Assembly (NCBI RefSeq): GCF_011752975.1
Contig: NZ_VWWP01000002.1
Span: 1 to 64,000 of the forward strand
From: Chryseobacterium sp. Tr-659
GTDB taxonomy: Bacteria > Bacteroidota > Bacteroidia > Flavobacteriales > Weeksellaceae
Direction of reading: 5' to 3'
Length of the DNA: 64,000 nucleotides
The notes under the pieces were generated by a model that was not told the origin of the DNA, made no database searches, and was given only the letters and a program-made list of their open reading frames with translations. Below, one piece after another: positions 26,508-34,447 of the stretch (position 1 is its first letter; the number at the start of each line of letters is the position of its first letter). Made by a program: the position numbers and the translations under genes.

Positions 26508-26529
26508 AAGCCACTCGGAAGAGTGGTTT
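26508..26529 (+). terminator. Terminator after the secreted protein gene
   Basis: CCACTC / GAGTGG with loop GGAA, extended by A-T and G-T pairs and followed by a T-run. The core resembles the terminator at 25974. Confidence 0.85.
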
Positions 26530-26587
26530 TTTTATTTTTCTGTTTTTTTGTGGTTTTTAGTACTTTAGCCCATAAAATAAAAACAAA

Positions 26588-28333
26588 ATGACCAGACATC
26601 TCTTCATCTTTTTTCTGTTTGCTTGTAGTATTATTCAGGGGCAGCAGATGAGGCAGACCTTAGCTGATGCTCATGAAAGTTCTTATAATATCCAGGACAG
26701 TGTGATGGTTAAAACCAGAGATGGAGCTATGCTCTCTGTGATGGTTGTCAGTAAGAAAGGTGTTATAAAACCTCTTCCGGTGGTATTTCAGTTTACCATT
26801 TATGTCCGGGATACAGGACGTGATCTTCAAAGTCTGAAAGATGCGGCAGATAGAGGGTATGTGGGAGTGATGGCTTATGCTCGGGGAAAGAGATTCAGTC
26901 CGGATGAAATTAATCCCTACGAATTTGAAGCTGGTGATACCTATGATGTGATCGATTGGATCAGCAAACAGAAATGGTGTAACGGAAATGTAGGAATGTA
27001 CGGCGGAAGCTATAACGGCTTTACACAATGGGCGGCCTGCAAGACTTTGCATCCCGCATTGAAAACAATTGTTCCTTATGTGGCCAACAGACCCGGAATG
27101 GGACTGCCAATGGAAAACAATATATTCATCAATCCCAATTATGAGTGGTCATTCTATGTTGGGAACAATAAATACCTGGATAATGAAACAGGAAACGACA
27201 GGCAGCGATTCAGATCAATGATGTTTAAATGGTGGGATGCAGGTGCAGCTTACAGTAAAATGGATAGTATAGACGGAACACCCAACAGATTGTTTCAACA
27301 GTGGATTTCTCATCCCGATTTTGATGAATACTGGCAGAAGATGGCCCCTTATAAAGAAGACTTTAAACATATTAATATTCCGGTTCTGGCCTTTGATGGC
27401 TATTATAATGATTCGCAGAACTCAAGCCTTTATTATCTTAAAGAATTACAGAAATATAGCCCGAATACACCATTTTATTTAATTATCGGTCCATACGGGC
27501 ATTTCGGAACACAAAGAGGAGGAGAAAAAGAAATAAACGGATACAAAGTAGATGATACCGCTCTCTTCGATATCAATGCAATCACTTATGAATGGTTGGA
27601 CTATATCCTGAAAAACGGACCGAAGCCATCTGTACTTAAAGATAGGATCAACTATGAAGTGATGGGAGCTAATGAATGGCGCAGTGCTCCGTCTTTTGAA
27701 AAAATGCATAATAAAATGCTGAAGTTTTACCTTTCAGATCAAAAAAGAAAAACTGCCTACTTTCTTGATCCCCAATCCCCCCGTAAAAGCACATTCCTAT
27801 CCCAGACAGTAGATTTTAAAGATCGTAAAATCAGTAATAACAATGATTATTACCCTTCTCCCATAGAAAAGGACGAACTTGACACAAGTACCGGTTTTAT
27901 TTTCACCAGCGATCCTCTGTCAAAAACAATGATGGTCAATGGCTCTTTCGTTGGGGGGCTTCATATAGCTGTAAATAAGAAAGATGCAGACTTGGGTGTT
28001 ACTTTATATGAATTAACCCCGGAAGGGAAATATTTCCATTTATCCTACTACATTGGGAGAGCAGGTTATGCTAAAGATATCACGAAGAGAGCCCTTCTTA
28101 AACCCGGTGAAAAAACATGGATAGAGTTCACAAATACTCATTTTGTCAGTAAAAAGCTTAGAAGAGGAAGCAGGCTGGTTGTAAAGATTGATGTCAATAA
28201 AAATCCCTTTTCGGAGCTTAACTATGGAACAGGAAAGAAAGTAAGTACGGAAACTATAAAAGATGCTTCAGTGCCCCTTCAGATCAGATGGTATAACGAC
28301 AGCTACGTGAACATTCCTGTTTGGGAAGAATAA
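26588..28333 (+). CDS. CocE/NonD family hydrolase (X-Pro dipeptidyl-peptidase-like)
   Basis: The 581-residue exported protein (signal to about residue 18) has the S15/CocE plan: an N-terminal strand region with DSVMVKTRDGAMLSVMVV, nucleophile Ser141 in MYGGSYNGF, an Asp in LAFDGYYND, a His in IGPYGHFGTQ, and a C-terminal jelly-roll (about residues 400-575) with KPGEKTWIEF and LRRGSRLVVKID. The family comprises esterases, acylases and dipeptidyl-peptidases. The substrate is unknown. It has its own terminator upstream and seems monocistronic. Confidence 0.88.
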   Translation: MTRHLFIFFLFACSIIQGQQMRQTLADAHESSYNIQDSVMVKTRDGAMLSVMVVSKKGVIKPLPVVFQFTIYVRDTGRDLQSLKDAADRGYVGVMAYARGKRFSPDEINPYEFEAGDTYDVIDWISKQKWCNGNVGMYGGSYNGFTQWAACKTLHPALKTIVPYVANRPGMGLPMENNIFINPNYEWSFYVGNNKYLDNETGNDRQRFRSMMFKWWDAGAAYSKMDSIDGTPNRLFQQWISHPDFDEYWQKMAPYKEDFKHINIPVLAFDGYYNDSQNSSLYYLKELQKYSPNTPFYLIIGPYGHFGTQRGGEKEINGYKVDDTALFDINAITYEWLDYILKNGPKPSVLKDRINYEVMGANEWRSAPSFEKMHNKMLKFYLSDQKRKTAYFLDPQSPRKSTFLSQTVDFKDRKISNNNDYYPSPIEKDELDTSTGFIFTSDPLSKTMMVNGSFVGGLHIAVNKKDADLGVTLYELTPEGKYFHLSYYIGRAGYAKDITKRALLKPGEKTWIEFTNTHFVSKKLRRGSRLVVKIDVNKNPFSELNYGTGKKVSTETIKDASVPLQIRWYNDSYVNIPVWEE

Positions 28334-28515
28334 TGGTTAAAAGCAGATGGGTTTAAGATTGTTTTAGCAAAAGTGTTTTTTTTAATTTAAAGTTAAGTTG
28401 TTTAGAACAAATGACTTGTGTTTTTGTTTTTTGAAAAATATGTATATTAGGGTTACCAAATTAAGGCAGAATCCGAAAAGCATATAGAGTAGGAAAAGAC
28501 CAAAAAAATAGAGCT

Positions 28516-28653
28516 ATGAAAAATCTAAAAAAACTTTCGAAACAAGAATTAAAAACAGTTCAGGGAGGTATCCCTATGTGCTTACCAGGTTATTACTGGT
28601 GTACATTTGTAAAAAAATGTATTTCGGTGGGTATAGAATGCGGACTTGCATAA
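28516..28653 (+). CDS. Double-glycine leader peptide, bacteriocin-like (45 aa)
   Basis: The 45-residue peptide has an 18-residue leader, MKNLKKLSKQELKTVQGG, with the ELxxVxGG pattern that C39 peptidase/ABC exporters cut after Gly-Gly. The 27-residue core has four cysteines (Cys22, Cys29, Cys35, Cys42) and the motif PGYYWCTFVKKC, suggesting a disulfide-stabilised product. In Chryseobacterium such genes are usually called bacteriocin-like or natural product precursors. A second peptide with a similar leader lies convergently at 28788-28937, with a shared terminator between. No exporter, maturation enzyme or immunity gene is adjacent. Confidence 0.8.
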   Translation: MKNLKKLSKQELKTVQGGIPMCLPGYYWCTFVKKCISVGIECGLA

Positions 28654-28697
28654 CAAAGCATTCTCCTGCGGCCTCAGGGCTGTTCTCATTAAAAGTA

Positions 28698-28723
28698 AAT
28701 AGCCGTTCATCCGAACGGCTATT
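28698..28723. terminator. Bidirectional terminator between the two peptide genes
   Basis: A perfect 11-bp stem AATAGCCGTTC / GAACGGCTATT with a four-base loop, followed by CTTATTTTT on the plus strand; the minus side is also T-rich. It ends both small transcripts. Confidence 0.9.
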
Positions 28724-28787
28724 CTTATTTTTGGATACAGAAATCTGTCACAAAGAAAAAACCTGAATTTTACCAGGCATTATCTTT

Positions 28788-28937
28788 TTAGATACACAAT
28801 TCTTCATTATACCTTCTGCATGGTCCATTTTCAATATACTGGCATTTTCCGGCTGGACAGCTTTGTCCCGGCTGTGGAACCCATCCTCCGGAAATCATTT
28901 TTAAATCAGATTTTGATAGTTTCTTTAAATTTTTCAT
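28788..28937 (-). CDS. Double-glycine leader peptide, bacteriocin-like (49 aa)
   Basis: The 49-residue peptide starts with MKNLKKLSKSDLKMISGG, an 18-residue leader nearly the same as that of the neighbouring peptide and with the same double glycine at 17-18. The 31-residue core differs: it begins WVPQPGQ and has four cysteines (Cys27, Cys32, Cys40, Cys48) with the segment CPAGKCQYIENGPCRRYN. A leader kept while the core diverges is what is seen in families of secreted peptides. It is read towards the other peptide gene. Confidence 0.78.
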   Translation of the reverse strand: MKNLKKLSKSDLKMISGGWVPQPGQSCPAGKCQYIENGPCRRYNEELCI

Positions 28938-29279
28938 AATTAATTTGTTTTAAATGAGTTGATTGGTGCTCAAAGCTTTTCTGAGCTTTACAATATTTAC
29001 TAAATTATAAAATTTATTGAAATAAAATCACAATACAGTGATAATTTGTAAATATTTGTAAAAATTAGGAAAGAGACAAGAGAGCTTATGCTATACTTTG
29101 ATTGTCTCATTAGGATAAATTTTAATGACATTAAGGGAAAATATAATAGGAAGTAAACTTTTATGATGAAGAAAATCTGTGAATTTCCAGCATTATAATG
29201 ATAAGATAAAAGAACCTGTACAATTTTCATCTCTCATTGAAAAACCGTATTTTTGTACATCTAAAAAGTAAAAGAACGA
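28938..29279. other. AT-rich region between peptide gene and purB
   Basis: No supported gene. The minus-strand open frame at 29000-29230 is composed of Ile, Leu, Ser and Phe codons expected from AT-rich DNA and has no recognisable domain. The region should carry the promoter for the minus-strand peptide. A -7 box candidate, TATTTTTG, for purB lies at 29248-29255, 24 bases before its ATG. Confidence 0.55.
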
Positions 29280-30707
29280 ATGAATTCCTACAAAAATCCA
29301 TTGGAAGAGCGCTACTCCAGTGAAGAAATGTTATTTAACTTCTCACACAATAACAAATTCCAGAATTGGAGAAAACTTTGGATAGCTCTTGCTGAAATCG
29401 AAAAAGACCTTGGACTTGAAATTACGGACGAGCAGATCGCTGAGTTGAAAGCTAACGCTGAAAATATCGATTATGAGAAAGCAGCAGAGTACGAAAAGAA
29501 ATTCCGTCATGATGTAATGGCTCACGTTCACGCTTATGGGGATGTGGCACCTTCAGCAAAAGGAATTATTCACCTTGGAGCTACTTCAGCTTTTGTAGGA
29601 GACAATACAGACTTAATTCAGATTCGTGACGGACTTTTGATTCTAAAGAAAAAGTTGGTGAACGTAATGAAAAACTTAGCAGATTTTGCTATTCAATATA
29701 AAGACCTTCCAACGCTAGGATTTACTCACTTTCAGCCGGCTCAGTTAACAACGGTTGGAAAAAGAGCTACACTTTGGTTACAGAGTTTGGTTCTTGACAT
29801 TGAAGAATTGGATTTCTTCCTTGAAACACTTCGTTTCAGAGGAGTAAAAGGAACTACAGGCACTGCTGCAAGTTTCCTTGAGCTTTTCAATGGAGATTAT
29901 TCCAAAGTAAAACACCTGGATAAAGAACTTTCAAAAAGATTCGGGTTCGATAAAGTTTTCGGAGTTTCCGGACAGACTTACGATAGAAAAATTGATGCTA
30001 AAGTAGTTGCTTTACTAGGGAATATTGCACAATCTGCACACAAATTCACAAACGATTTACGTTTACTTCAAAACCTTAAGGAAATTGAAGAACCATTTGA
30101 GAAAAACCAGATCGGTTCATCTGCAATGGCGTACAAACGTAACCCAATGAGAAGCGAAAGAATCGGAGCATTGGCAAAATACGTAATGTCTTTAACAACC
30201 AGTTCTGCAATGGTAGCCTCTACACAATGGTTTGAAAGAACGCTGGATGATTCTGCCAACAAGAGATTAACAATTCCTCAGGCATTTTTAGCAGTTGATG
30301 CCATTCTATTGATCTGGAACAACATTATGAACGGAATTGTGGTATACCCGAACAGAATCAACAAACATATTATGGAAGAACTTCCTTTCATGGCAACAGA
30401 ATATATTATCATGGAAGAAGTGAAAGCGGGTGGTGACCGTCAGGAAATTCACGAAGTAATCCGGGTTCATTCTATGGAAGCTTCCAAGAAAGTAAAAGAA
30501 GAAGGTAAAGAAAATGATCTTATTGAAAGAATCTTAAACGATGATTCTTTAAAATTAGACAAATCCAAATTAAAAGAAGTTTTAGATCCTAAGAACTTTA
30601 TTGGTTTCGCTCCGATTCAGACGGAAGAATTCGTCAAGAATGAAGTACAGCCGATTATAGATCAGAATAAAGATTTAATAGGATTGGAAGCAGATCTTAA
30701 AGTATAA
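29280..30707 (+). CDS. purB: Adenylosuccinate lyase
   Basis: The 475-residue enzyme carries the fumarase/aspartase superfamily signature in SSAMAYKRNPMRSE (about residues 280-293), the HLGATSAFVGDNTD loop (96-109) and the TLGFTHFQPAQLTTVGKR segment (145-162) with a catalytic His. It cleaves SAICAR and adenylosuccinate in purine and AMP synthesis. purL lies 3.7 kb downstream on the same strand, but with unrelated genes between. A strong hairpin follows right after the stop. Confidence 0.96.
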   Translation: MNSYKNPLEERYSSEEMLFNFSHNNKFQNWRKLWIALAEIEKDLGLEITDEQIAELKANAENIDYEKAAEYEKKFRHDVMAHVHAYGDVAPSAKGIIHLGATSAFVGDNTDLIQIRDGLLILKKKLVNVMKNLADFAIQYKDLPTLGFTHFQPAQLTTVGKRATLWLQSLVLDIEELDFFLETLRFRGVKGTTGTAASFLELFNGDYSKVKHLDKELSKRFGFDKVFGVSGQTYDRKIDAKVVALLGNIAQSAHKFTNDLRLLQNLKEIEEPFEKNQIGSSAMAYKRNPMRSERIGALAKYVMSLTTSSAMVASTQWFERTLDDSANKRLTIPQAFLAVDAILLIWNNIMNGIVVYPNRINKHIMEELPFMATEYIIMEEVKAGGDRQEIHEVIRVHSMEASKKVKEEGKENDLIERILNDDSLKLDKSKLKEVLDPKNFIGFAPIQTEEFVKNEVQPIIDQNKDLIGLEADLKV

Positions 30708-30710
30708 AAT

Positions 30711-30737
30711 AATATGCAGTCTTTTCGGCTGCATATT
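30711..30737 (+). terminator. Terminator after purB
   Basis: The stem AATATGCAG / CTGCATATT is perfect over 9 bp, with a nine-base loop and a T-run. Confidence 0.9.
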
Positions 30738-30754
30738 TTTTTTAAACAAAATCC

Positions 30755-31738
30755 ATGATTAAAGCCAAGGCCTTTTTATTTCTGTCATTAATTCCCATAC
30801 TTGCTTTTGCTCAGAAGAAAGATGCTTTAAGCTACTTTATTTCCAAAGATAGTTTAGTTGGAGTGAAAAATCAGAAGGGTGAAATTATCATTCCCGCACA
30901 GTTTATCAATCTTACAGGATTGAAAAATGGAGAAATTATTGAAGACGGGAGTCATACAATCTTTTTTGATGGCTCTTTAGCTGATAGAGATAAAATTGAG
31001 AAAAATTCATGGGGAGTAGTTTTTGACAGAAAAGGAAATCTTCTTTACCAACCTTATTCTTATGATAACGGAGCAGATTATTTCTCCGAAGGAGTAAGAA
31101 GATTGGTCAAAAATGGTAAAGTTGGCTTTGCAGATAGAAACGGAAAGGTTGTCATTGAGGCCAAACATGATTTTGTTTCACCATTTAATTATGGTTATGC
31201 TGAGTTTTGTGACGGATGCGACTGGGAAAAGACAAATGAAGAGCACAGATCTATTGTAGGCGGACAATGGGGAATAATGAATGTTAAAGGACAAACTGTT
31301 CAGCCGGTTGCAAAACCATCAGAAAAAGATGTTGAAATAGAGGGGAAATACTATTCGAATCCGTTTCAATATAATAAAAAAGAGAAAAGTATTCTTCAAT
31401 TCTTTGAAAAGCAGAAGAAAAAATTGGCAGACCTTTATTATGTGAACTTTTACAATAAAATGTCTGAAAATGAAAAAAAACTGTTCTTTGAAATTGTAGA
31501 AAGACCTAAAGAAAACTTTCCGTATTATCAGGTAAATACCTATAATTACAGAAAAAAAGAATTGGATATGCTTTACCGTTTCAAATTTCTGGTTTCAGAA
31601 GATGGTAAAACATTCTATGCTATTGAAGATTATAATAACAAAAAAATACCTTTTGAAAACTGGCTGAAAGAAGAAATAAAAAGTGCGGAAGACTTTCAGA
31701 AAGAGCACCCCGATAATCCGAATAAATTGATTAACTAA
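30755..31738 (+). CDS. WG repeat-containing exported protein
   Basis: The 327-residue protein has a signal peptide (to about residue 19, ending FAQ) and several WG-type beta repeats: VGVKNQKGEIIIPAQF (about 36-51), WGVVFDRKGNLLYQP, VGFADRNGKVVIEAKHDFVS (about 123-142) and WGIMNVKGQTVQP. The WG family is thought to form beta-propeller-like or solenoid structures for binding; the partner is unknown. The C-terminal third is charged. The serine hydrolase gene follows 13 bases later, so the two are likely co-transcribed. Confidence 0.85.
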   Translation: MIKAKAFLFLSLIPILAFAQKKDALSYFISKDSLVGVKNQKGEIIIPAQFINLTGLKNGEIIEDGSHTIFFDGSLADRDKIEKNSWGVVFDRKGNLLYQPYSYDNGADYFSEGVRRLVKNGKVGFADRNGKVVIEAKHDFVSPFNYGYAEFCDGCDWEKTNEEHRSIVGGQWGIMNVKGQTVQPVAKPSEKDVEIEGKYYSNPFQYNKKEKSILQFFEKQKKKLADLYYVNFYNKMSENEKKLFFEIVERPKENFPYYQVNTYNYRKKELDMLYRFKFLVSEDGKTFYAIEDYNNKKIPFENWLKEEIKSAEDFQKEHPDNPNKLIN

Positions 31739-31751
31739 TACTATCAAAACC

Positions 31752-33176
31752 ATGAAAAATGTCTTATTACTCGTATTTGCTTTGGCATTTGTGAAATATT
31801 ATGCACAAAATGACCAGAAAGTGTATTCCATTATTGATGCCAATGCTCAGAAGCTTGCTCAGAAATCAGGAGCTTACTCCGTATCTGTAGGGATTTTGAA
31901 AGATGGTAAAGTATACACCAGGCATTTTGGTGAAATTGATAAAGGAAAAGGGAATAAGGCAGATGATAATACTTATTTTGAAATAGCTTCCGTTACCAAG
32001 CTTTTTACAGGCCAGCTGCTGGCGAAAGCAGTTTTGGAAGGAAAGATAAATCTGGATGATGATGTGCGAAAATATTTAAAAGGATCTTACCCGAATCTGG
32101 AATACAATGGTACCCCGATAAGAGTAAGAAATTTGATCTCTTATCAGACTGCCTTACCCAGAAATCTTCCTAATGATGATGAATTAAGGAAAAATATGTC
32201 AGATGAAACCCCTTTTCTGTATAACAAGCTGAATGAAAATTATACAAAAGAGAATTTTAAGAGAGATCTGGCTGCAGTAAAGCTTGATGCACTTCCGGGA
32301 ACAAAATACAGATACAGCAATCTCAGTCTTGAAGTAGCAGGCCTTATGCTTGAAAATATATATGGAAAAGATTATGAGGTTCTTCTGAAAGAAAATATTT
32401 TTTCAAAATTGGGTATGGATCATACAAAATTTAATCTTGATAAAAATGAAGCTCAGGCTAATGGCTATCATATCAACTACCGTCTGATGCCAGCTTCACA
32501 AAGCGAATTATGGGGATCGGGAGGAGCAAAAACCAAATCTACAATGGGAGATATGGTGAAATTTTTAAAAGAAGAATTAGATTCTCAGAATAAAATAGCA
32601 AAAGAATCACAACGAAATATTGATAACAGTAAAGAAGCATGGTATGGATACTTTTGGAATAAATATTTTATCAATGAAAAAGGAAAGACAGGTTTTAAAC
32701 ATGGCGGATCTTACGGAACAAATACATGGTTTGCAGTATATCCTGAGTTAAATATAGGGGTTTGTATGATTGTGAATATCAACGGACCTGAAACATTTGG
32801 GATACTTTATAATACAGCAGCCGATTTGGTGGGAGATTTAATTTCTACATCCGATAAGAAGGATGTATATGGGTATTCAGTTAAAGGAGATAAAGTAGTA
32901 TTTTCTTATACCCATCCGGAAAATCTTAATGCAGATCTGATCAACAATATTGCGGTAGCAGGAAGTTTCAATGATTGGAATCCTAATGATAAGGAATATC
33001 AAATGGTAAAAAAAGGGAAGAGTTATTTTGAAGTGGCAGTTCCGGTTTCAAAATTTGAAAAAGGTAAAGCTTATTCCTTTAAATTTGTATTCAATAAAGA
33101 AGGCTGGATGACCAGTCCAAAAAATGCTTCCAACACAGACAGAACAGAAAATAACAGTTTAGTATTGACGCTGTAA
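31752..33176 (+). CDS. Serine hydrolase, class C beta-lactamase-like, with C-terminal E-set domain
   Basis: The 474-residue exported protein (signal to about residue 19) has a penicillin-binding-protein-like catalytic domain with Ser80-x-x-Lys83 (SVTK) and Tyr188-x-Asn190 (YSN), and a later FKHGGSYGTNTWF segment standing in for the third motif (HGG). Residues from about 375 on form an extra module with IAVAGSFNDWNPNDKEYQMV and SFKFVFNKEGW, which resembles the AMPK/CBM48 glycogen-binding E-set fold. Such enzymes are usually esterases or peptidases, not true beta-lactamases. It is coupled to the WG-repeat gene. Confidence 0.85.
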   Translation: MKNVLLLVFALAFVKYYAQNDQKVYSIIDANAQKLAQKSGAYSVSVGILKDGKVYTRHFGEIDKGKGNKADDNTYFEIASVTKLFTGQLLAKAVLEGKINLDDDVRKYLKGSYPNLEYNGTPIRVRNLISYQTALPRNLPNDDELRKNMSDETPFLYNKLNENYTKENFKRDLAAVKLDALPGTKYRYSNLSLEVAGLMLENIYGKDYEVLLKENIFSKLGMDHTKFNLDKNEAQANGYHINYRLMPASQSELWGSGGAKTKSTMGDMVKFLKEELDSQNKIAKESQRNIDNSKEAWYGYFWNKYFINEKGKTGFKHGGSYGTNTWFAVYPELNIGVCMIVNINGPETFGILYNTAADLVGDLISTSDKKDVYGYSVKGDKVVFSYTHPENLNADLINNIAVAGSFNDWNPNDKEYQMVKKGKSYFEVAVPVSKFEKGKAYSFKFVFNKEGWMTSPKNASNTDRTENNSLVLTL

Positions 33177-33342
33177 AGTATGGCTTGCTAAATTCATAAA
33201 ATATGAGGACAGATAGGAATAAAGTAAACATATTCCTTTAAATTTGTACTCTATAAAAAAATGGTTTCCTTACAGGAGGATCAGAAATATAATAGGTTAG
33301 TTTTGGTACCCTACAAGTACTTAAACATTGAAAAGTAAAAAG
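33177..33342. other. Intergenic region upstream of the yhcG-type gene
   Basis: No gene is seen. TAGTTTTG at 33298-33305 fits the -7 consensus TAnnTTTG and could drive the yhcG-type gene or the original purL leader. Confidence 0.4.
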
Positions 33343-33374
33343 AAAAATAAATCTAATATTAAAAAATCTGACAT
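33343..33374. repeat. 32-bp direct repeat, left copy, before the yhcG-type gene
   Basis: This 32-base AT-rich sequence (AATAAATCTAATATTAAAAA, then ATCTGACAT) recurs exactly at 34413-34444. The two copies bracket the nuclease gene and lie just in front of purL, as expected if the gene was inserted there with duplication of flanking sequence. Confidence 0.85.
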
Positions 33375-33385
33375 TTAATTTTTAA

Positions 33386-34420
33386 ATGATGTTACAGAAT
33401 CAGAACTATCAACAATTAATTACCGATCTGAAAGAGCTGGTTGATGAGACTAGGTATCAGGTTGCGGCTCAGGTAAACTCAGCAATGGTGGTTTTGTACT
33501 GGAATATCGGACAAAGAATAAATGAAGATATTTTAGGAAATAAAAGAGCAGAGTATGGTAAAGAGATTATTTTTCAAATTTCTCAGCAGCTTACTCTAGA
33601 ATTTGGAAATTCATTTTCTGAAAAAAATATCCGGAAAATGATGCAATTTGCCTCTGTTTTTGATAATTTTGAAATTGTCGCATCAGCGATGCGACAATTA
33701 TCATGGACTCATTTCCTGCTTCTTATTCCCATTTCTGAAGATACTAAAAGAAACTTTTATCTTGAAGTCTGTAAGATTGAAAACTGGAGCGTAAGAGTTT
33801 TAAGAGACAAGATTAATTCTTTGCTTTTTGAACGGACTGCCATCAGCAAAAAACCTGAAGAAATAATACATAGAGAACTGAAAAACTGGTCTGATAATAA
33901 TATTCTAAATCCGGATCTGGTTTTTAAAGACCCTTATTTCCTTGACTTTTTAGAGCTGAAAGATACCTTTTCTGAAAAAGACCTGGAAGAAGCAATTGTT
34001 GTAGAACTCCAAAAATTCATTTCTGAGTTAGGAACTGATTTTGCCTTTCTTTCAAGACAAAAAAGAATCACAATAGATAATAGGGATTACTATTTGGATT
34101 TGCTTTTCTATCATAGGAAATTAAAATCTCTGGTGGTTATTGAACTCAAATTAGGAGAATTTGAAGCTTCTCATAAAGGGCAGATGGAACTTTATCTTTC
34201 ATATCTTAATAAGTATGAGAAAATAGAAGGTGAAAATCCGCCGATTGGTTTAATTCTTTGTTCCGGAAAAAATTCTGAACATATTGAACTTATGAATCTG
34301 GAAGGGGATAATATAAAAGTTGCAGAATATTTACTTATCTTACCTTCTGAAAAAGTTTTGCTTGAAAAATTGCATCGTTCAATAGAGATAGCAAGAAATA
34401 AAATTGAAAATAAAAAATAA
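33386..34420 (+). CDS. PDDEXK nuclease domain protein (YhcG/DUF1016 family)
   Basis: The 344-residue protein has the two domains of the YhcG family. An N-terminal DUF1016 helical domain (about residues 1-170) contains VVLYWNIGQRINEDILG (30-46), SEKNIRKMMQFASVF (77-91) and QLSWTHFLLLIPI. A C-terminal PD-(D/E)xK nuclease domain (about 180-335) has YYLDLLFYHRKLKSLVVIEL with the D...ExK arrangement continuing KLGEFEASHKGQMELYLSYL. Roles in DNA repair, restriction or defence have been suggested for the family. It lies between two 32-bp direct repeats. Confidence 0.9.
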   Translation: MMLQNQNYQQLITDLKELVDETRYQVAAQVNSAMVVLYWNIGQRINEDILGNKRAEYGKEIIFQISQQLTLEFGNSFSEKNIRKMMQFASVFDNFEIVASAMRQLSWTHFLLLIPISEDTKRNFYLEVCKIENWSVRVLRDKINSLLFERTAISKKPEEIIHRELKNWSDNNILNPDLVFKDPYFLDFLELKDTFSEKDLEEAIVVELQKFISELGTDFAFLSRQKRITIDNRDYYLDLLFYHRKLKSLVVIELKLGEFEASHKGQMELYLSYLNKYEKIEGENPPIGLILCSGKNSEHIELMNLEGDNIKVAEYLLILPSEKVLLEKLHRSIEIARNKIENKK

Positions 34421-34444
34421 ATCTAATATTAAAAAATCTGACAT
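34413..34444. repeat. 32-bp direct repeat, right copy, between yhcG-type gene and purL
   Basis: Exact copy of 33343-33374, 1,070 bases away. It overlaps the last bases of the nuclease coding region and ends three bases before the purL ATG region. Confidence 0.85.
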
Positions 34445-34447
34445 CTA

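Noticed and set aside
28578..28766. 62-codon open frame across the peptide gene and its terminator
   Set aside because: It overlaps the double-glycine peptide in another frame and reads through the terminator hairpin; the 45-codon frame explains the DNA better.
29000..29230. Minus-strand 76-codon open frame upstream of purB
   Set aside because: Composition is what AT-rich DNA gives by chance (Ile, Leu, Phe, Ser), there is no domain, and it would occupy the purB promoter.
30755..33176. Possible true beta-lactamase operon
   Set aside because: The serine hydrolase has class C-like motifs but an HGG in place of KTG and an extra C-terminal domain; the real beta-lactamase in this window is at 49537-50415.
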